This document shows positions 6,801-9,129 of a DNA stretch of 9,129 bases, one piece after another. Below the pieces are notes generated by a model. It worked only from the letters and a program-made list of their open reading frames with translations. It did no database searches and was not told the DNA's origin. The stretch is taken from NCBI GenBank assembly GCA_905372345.1, contig CAJPPE010000044.1:1-9129 (forward strand). Reading direction: 5' to 3'. How positions within the stretch are numbered: the first letter of the stretch is position 1; each line of letters starts with the position of its first letter. A program made the position numbers and the translations under genes. The stretch is from an uncultured Treponema sp. (GTDB lineage Bacteria > Spirochaetota > Spirochaetia > Treponematales > Treponemataceae).

Positions 6801-9129
6801 GGAAGCCGAAAACGACAAATCCCAAAGGTGGGAGACGGCTAAAAATAGCGGCACACCCACGGCTCAGGCTGATTCCAGTATAACCGAAAATACCGAAGCC
6901 GTCAATACAGAAAAGACAGAAAAGGGAAAGATAAACGAGGCATACGAAAAGGCGACCAAGGCAGCACGGGAAGCAGTACAAAACAGCATAAAGGCAGCAG
7001 CAGAACGCAAGGAGGATATAAGATTAAACGGTGCACAGTATGAAGCTGAAACTATCGAATATTATAAGAAGAACTATCCCGGGCTTGATGATGAGGCTAT
7101 AAAGGCAAAAATACAGGAAGATGCAAAAAGAGCCAAGACAAGCTATGAGGACTTTACTGCCAATAGGGCACTTGAACAAAGACGGCTTAATGATATGGGA
7201 GATATACTTTTTCAAACGGAGCCAACAAAAGAAGAGTTAAAAGAAATTGATGATGTTAGAGCAAAGTATGAGAATACCGATAAATGGCTGAAAGCCCCGA
7301 ACGGGGAAGATACTAATTTAACTGAAAAGCAATGGTTACAGGTTAGAACAGATAACTTTAAGAAGTGGTTCGGTGACTGGGAAAACGATCCGGAGAATGC
7401 AAGTAAGATAGTCGATAAAAATGGAGAACCTTTAGTTGTATATCATGGAACAGGGTATAAATTCGATACTTTTTCTGTACCTCTAAATATGGAACGTATT
7501 TTTTTAACAAAAAATAAAAATTTTGCAAATAAATACGGAAATATACAGATGCCTTTATTTGTAAATGCTAGAAATGTTTTAAATGTTGACTACAAAGGCG
7601 GAGATGCTTTTGTAGAGATTAATATACAAGGTAAGAACCTTGAAAGCATTGAAGAAACAGCAGAATATGCAAGAGAAAACGGATATACAGGTTTAATAGC
7701 CGCCAATGTTACAGATTACGGAACATTCTCATCTATAAGTGATGTTAATGATGAAGTTATTGTTTTTAAACCCAATCAAATAAAATCGGCCGTAGATAAT
7801 AAAGGAACTTTTGATGCGGGGAATAATAATATTTATTTTCAAACGGAGGCGGAAACTTACAAGGAAATTGTTGAGGCTTCAGAATCGGGAGGAGAAGAAA
7901 CCGCTAGGGAATATTTAGAAAGTATTGTTATTGGGGAAAACCCAAGTGAAGCATATAGGTTTTTATATGCAGACAATGAAGAAAGGGCCAAAGCTGATAA
8001 GGCATATAGAGACTCTTTAACGTCTGAACTTGAAAAGGCTTTACAAAAAGATTTAAAAGATGAAAACATAAAAAACGATACATTTATTAAAATGATGGAA
8101 AACCGTGAGGCTATGCGGGAGTTTATGAAAGCTTATATAAAAGCAGAAAATCAAGGTTTTACAGAGCTGAAAGATTTAATGCAAAGCTCAGGCGGAGCAT
8201 TTTCTACAATCGCATATCAAATAACAAACGGTAAACCTTTAACCGAAAAACAACACACTATAGCCTTAAATTATATTAAAGAGGATTTACAAGGCTTTAG
8301 AAATATCTTTGCAGAACTTAACGGCTTTAGTGCTTTAAGAAGTCTGACAGAAAAGGAGAAAGCATGGACTGAAACTTATGCAAAGGCGGTAAGTGAAAAT
8401 CATACAGGGGAAAAACAGGCCCGTAAGTCCAGAGCTGAAATTCAAGATGAAATGTTTATTGAAGAAATTGAAGATGTACAAAAAGTAGAAGAGCTTGTAA
8501 AAGAAGCCGCTAATATTTACTATTTTGATTTTGATAACTTTAAACCGGCAGACGAGCAAGAAGCGGATTATCGCGATGACTTAAAACGAAAACAATCAAG
8601 AATAAATAGAGAAATGAAAAATCACGCATGGAAAAGTCAAATGGCAAACGCCTTTAGAGGCAAGGATTTTTCTAAAAATTCCATAAAAAATATTCAAGGG
8701 CAGATGAGAAATAACCCACGTTCTTATCGTTCTCTTTATGCGGATATAATGGGCCGTGAAGATATGAAGGTTAAAGATGCCGAAACAACGGATTCAATCA
8801 TTAAAACAAAGCTCAAAAGCCGACCGGATATCGGTGTTAAACTGGATGAATTAAAGCTTGAAAATATGAGCCCTGCAGAAAAGCAACAGCTTATCAAGGT
8901 AATCGATGATAAGGAAATGGAAGATCGTATCAATAAAGGAACAATTACAAGTGAAGACATAAAACAGATAGAAGGACTTATTCAAGAAAAAAATAAAAAT
9001 ATAAAGGAACTTGAAAAGCAGATTGCCGAATTAAAAGAAGATAATGCATACGATAGCAGAATTATTCACAATTTGGAAGAACAATTAAAAAATGAAAGAA
9101 TAAATAGAAAAGTCTTAACCGATACGGTT
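3814..9129 (+). CDS. Giant polyvalent ejection protein (gp16 position) with zincin, LPD3-like and ADP-ribosyltransferase domains; 3' end outside the window
   Basis: Reading from ATG at 3814, the frame has no stop through base 9129, giving at least 1772 residues. It is already longer than T7 gp16 (1318). Layout by residue: 1-204 charged, with a helical patch at 59-78 (QIREIEEREKKRKK); about 205-390 Gly/Ala-rich and hydrophobic, probably membrane-active; 390-545 charged, with a DKDGK/DEEGH/DENGE turn-rich patch; 550-628 possible GNAT-like fold; 724-832 zincin with H741-E742-A-A-H745; 884-989 LPD3-like; 1012-1130 Ala/Lys/Glu linker and helices; 1174-1345 ADP-ribosyltransferase; 1346-1772 unrecognised helical region ending in a coiled coil. 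Such strings of domains define phage 'polyvalent proteins', thought to be delivered with the genome to act on the new host. Its place after gp14- and gp15-like genes matches gp16, which T7 injects. I see no lytic transglycosylase motif, which T7 gp16 has at its N-terminus. Individual domains are listed separately. Confidence 0.85.
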   Translation, partial: MSDFNDIILGQNQGRRGQTTYHYLDFGQPNTVFDNNRFEKKNTDLSFLNSQNQIREIEEREKKRKKNQDRYLINLSDGEYEILNAAIVNAEIPEDEAYRFASAYKYSKQFNMPLSYTYEHLEDLNNWWLGPVKKTPQRAFTSIVNSFTLGNNTVKLGGLGAQLLKAEHNGDVKEIQRLQNEIKEIEEDNEYLKDDMPRTWFTKLLQSGAQTIPFSAHVFIPSALGSIIAPGIGTAAGFARSMEMQTGLEYLDLKKAGVKSDLAKKMAIMSGGLQAAIEVSLGNVASITGKGLGADKIVSKMITRLNAKGTMGHIAKGLMHYGVDTFSEGVEEAVQELVSAGTKELAAVLQGEGVETDDAWTIAGNVWESFKGGMAGSLVLGVPGAVKFTKANVQEASNLKKSAIVNPSKEDFIRKNKDNVMLEGMTEADKKENLSSIYEAQKKSRESFQKAKIDDYDEWLHHNARIEGEVIRDKDGKIIYETDEEGHIIKEKDENGEEKPVPKRWGKAADVVRHGDRLYITEGQKHEKANGNIEGEYIVGDPTQETEYNDYGHIYYSFDKEKNTVTIKNVRVQSDEYQGIIKEFVRDFGEKFDGAKIEWNPKGETLQTIKAELIAENPNGKENGLQYFIKDSSEEVRENIKLAERLKETMPNLTDEERHTATVIFDALAKGAGMDAQTYLDTYYSDEILTNTPPADLEKIAAQEEVDTKDIKGAAAFKEMQGDIKALVYVGKKADFSTFVHEAAHVARKTLNGDLLIQAESAFNVKDGKWTRAQEEEFAQGFEQYLKEGAAPTEELKNIFQKAAEFLSRIYKNLKEIIGINDDIRKVYDELLGKDNSTLKQAEERIDNENESNSVFIKNILSSVDTVKQALEGVKNTDIKNKETGIIARLSSTGINKMTSNKAVEKSEANGFTRKEHYGAVAEIKVLYEKAKLLNTHTDIKNERSNIVSIKRFTAALRLSDGKSGEALITLKETEEYGHRIYSLELDEIIKPEQRWEAENDKSQRWETAKNSGTPTAQADSSITENTEAVNTEKTEKGKINEAYEKATKAAREAVQNSIKAAAERKEDIRLNGAQYEAETIEYYKKNYPGLDDEAIKAKIQEDAKRAKTSYEDFTANRALEQRRLNDMGDILFQTEPTKEELKEIDDVRAKYENTDKWLKAPNGEDTNLTEKQWLQVRTDNFKKWFGDWENDPENASKIVDKNGEPLVVYHGTGYKFDTFSVPLNMERIFLTKNKNFANKYGNIQMPLFVNARNVLNVDYKGGDAFVEINIQGKNLESIEETAEYARENGYTGLIAANVTDYGTFSSISDVNDEVIVFKPNQIKSAVDNKGTFDAGNNNIYFQTEAETYKEIVEASESGGEETAREYLESIVIGENPSEAYRFLYADNEERAKADKAYRDSLTSELEKALQKDLKDENIKNDTFIKMMENREAMREFMKAYIKAENQGFTELKDLMQSSGGAFSTIAYQITNGKPLTEKQHTIALNYIKEDLQGFRNIFAELNGFSALRSLTEKEKAWTETYAKAVSENHTGEKQARKSRAEIQDEMFIEEIEDVQKVEELVKEAANIYYFDFDNFKPADEQEADYRDDLKRKQSRINREMKNHAWKSQMANAFRGKDFSKNSIKNIQGQMRNNPRSYRSLYADIMGREDMKVKDAETTDSIIKTKLKSRPDIGVKLDELKLENMSPAEKQQLIKVIDDKEMEDRINKGTITSEDIKQIEGLIQEKNKNIKELEKQIAELKEDNAYDSRIIHNLEEQLKNERINRKVLTDTV
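4426..4980 (+). other. Hydrophobic Gly/Ala-rich segment of the giant protein (residues about 205-390)
   Basis: This stretch has several weakly amphipathic, Gly/Ala-rich helices: IPFSAHVFIPSALGSIIAPG, then GIGTAAGFARSMEMQ, MAIMSGGLQAAIEVSLGN, and GGMAGSLVLGVPGAV. Between them lies an acidic helix with the motif SEGVEEAVQEL (around residues 328-338). From memory, similar hydrophobic blocks carrying an E..EE..QE helix recur in large internal virion proteins of podoviruses. It is the best candidate for the part that interacts with the host membrane during ejection. No single segment is a classical long transmembrane helix, so conditional insertion is an inference. Confidence 0.5.
5461..5697 (+). 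other. Possible degenerate GNAT-like domain (residues 550-628)
   Basis: The order of predicted elements is strand GHIYYSFD, strand TVTIKNVRV, helix YQGIIKEFVRDFGEKF, strand AKIEWNP, then helix LQTIKAELIAENP and the ending GLQYF. This resembles the core of the GNAT acetyltransferase fold (strand 4, helix 3, strand 5, helix 4). The acetyl-CoA loop, normally R/Q-x-x-G-x-G/A, would fall at DEYQGI and is only partly present. It could be an inactive binding domain or an unrelated alpha/beta fold. The call rests on pattern only. Confidence 0.3.
5983..6309 (+). other. Zincin-type metallopeptidase domain (residues about 724-832)
   Basis: The HExxH motif is H741-E742-A743-A744-H745, inside a helix after the strand KALVYVG and the segment ADFSTFV. 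Thirty residues on, a second helix EEEFAQGFEQYLKEG (775-789) offers the third zinc ligand, most likely E776. A third helix (EELKNIFQKAAEFLSRIYKN) follows. From memory this arrangement, 'HExxH ... E.fA.gFe.YL.eG.aP...L...F......IY', is typical of the zincin domain in large phage polyvalent proteins. The likely activity is peptide cleavage of a host target or of the virion protein itself. All catalytic residues expected are present. The target is unknown. Confidence 0.78.
6463..6780 (+). other. LPD3-like / BECR-type polyvalent-protein domain (residues about 884-989)
   Basis: The segment runs TGIIARLSSTGINKM, AVEKSEANGFTRKEHYGAVA, IKVLYEKAKLL, then IVSIKRFTAALRL, ALITLKETEEYGHRIYSLEL. The spacing of SSTGINKM, K-S-x-x-N-G-F, a conserved-looking H917, the KRF strand, the T-x-K-E strand (K972-E973) and G-H-R-I-Y-S-L-E matches my memory of a domain frequent in polyvalent proteins, annotated as LPD3 and possibly related to Barnase-EndoU-ColicinE5/D-RelE nuclease folds. 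If it is a nuclease, H917, K972 and R980 would be candidate active residues. The name is recalled rather than searched, and enzymatic activity is unproven. Confidence 0.55.
7209..7221 (+). repeat. 13-bp direct repeat, copy 1 (FQTE motif before the ART domain)
   Basis: TTTTCAAACGGAG is identical to bases 7836-7848. It encodes the FQTE of I-L-F-Q-T-E (residues 1131-1136), about 40 residues before the ADP-ribosyltransferase domain. Confidence 0.85.
7333..7848 (+). other. ADP-ribosyltransferase domain of polyvalent-protein type (residues about 1174-1345)
   Basis: The domain opens with WLQVRTDNFKKWFGDWEND and ASKIVDKNGEPLVVYHGTG, both hallmark segments of the ART found in phage polyvalent proteins. 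Y1210-H1211-G1212-T1213 is the NAD-binding His motif. The strand RIFLTKNKNFANKYGN (1228-1243) holds the second motif; a Tyr of the H-Y-E triad may be Y1242. E1314 in NDEVIVFKPNQIKSA is the likely catalytic Glu. The end KGTFDAGNNNIYFQ (1330-1343) is also family-typical from memory. The role would be transfer of ADP-ribose from NAD to a host protein, as T4 Alt does with RNA polymerase after injection. The target here is unknown. Recognition is strong even without a search. Confidence 0.87.
7836..7848 (+). repeat. 13-bp direct repeat, copy 2 (FQTE motif at the end of the ART domain)
   Basis: TTTTCAAACGGAG repeats bases 7209-7221 exactly, in the same reading frame and 627 bases downstream. It encodes the FQTE of I-Y-F-Q-T-E (residues 1340-1345). 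The two copies bracket the ADP-ribosyltransferase domain. Confidence 0.85.
8956..9117 (+). other. Coiled coil near the window end (residues about 1715-1768)
   Basis: Alternating 3- and 4-residue spacing of core positions is regular: I1716, I1719, I1723, K1726, I1730, L1733, I1737, L1740, N1744, D1747, I1751, L1754, L1758. Only K1726, N1744 and D1747 are polar. Helix between these points is rich in Glu, Lys and Gln. It could mediate self-assembly in the capsid core or separate the preceding domains from what lies beyond the window. Confidence 0.75.

Noticed and set aside
7828..7848. NNIYFQTE resembles the TEV protease site ENLYFQ(S/G)
   Set aside because: TEV protease is a plant-virus enzyme with no reason to act here. 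The motif is better explained as the usual tail of this ART family.
9100..9129. Truncation of the giant gene at the right edge
   Set aside because: The frame is simply cut by the window boundary. There is no stop or frameshift, so it is not a broken gene.

Overview
The window is one strand of a tailed-phage or prophage late operon. It holds four tightly packed genes, all on the + strand: the 3' end of a gene entering from the left, two complete genes, and a very large gene that leaves the window still open. The gaps are 12, 26 and 17 bases, and each downstream gene has a strong AGGAGG-type ribosome site. I see no tRNA, rRNA, CRISPR array, insertion sequence, terminator or clear promoter. No gene-free stretch exceeds 30 bases.

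The order reads as the tail and ejection block of a T7-like podovirus. The first gene ends like a tail tubular protein B (gp12, the nozzle). Next comes a 336-residue protein with a Gly-rich hydrophobic N-terminus and a coiled coil, like internal virion protein gp14. Then comes a 759-residue, mostly helical protein, close in length to T7 gp15 (747). In the gp16 slot sits a giant protein of at least 1772 residues. In T7, gp14, gp15 and gp16 are stored in the capsid and injected to form a trans-envelope conduit. Homology to gp12 and gp14 is suggested by local sequence patterns. The gp15 and gp16 assignments rest on size, position and general character.

The giant protein is the most interesting object. 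Read in order it has: a charged N-terminus; a Gly/Ala-rich hydrophobic segment (about 205-390); a possible GNAT-like fold (about 550-628); a zincin-type metallopeptidase with an HEAAH motif (about 724-832); a domain resembling the LPD3/BECR-type domains of phage polyvalent proteins (about 884-989); a GC-richer linker; an ADP-ribosyltransferase of the polyvalent-protein type (about 1174-1345); and a long helical C-terminus ending in a coiled coil. This suggests an ejection-apparatus protein that also carries enzymes or effectors into the host at the moment of infection.

The organism cannot be fixed from the sequence alone. The DNA is AT-rich with ordinary bacterial Shine-Dalgarno sites. From memory, the polyvalent domains resemble ones in Treponema and some Firmicutes phages, so a spirochaete host is a plausible but unproven guess. 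I cannot tell prophage from lytic phage, because no integrase, att site or host gene is present.
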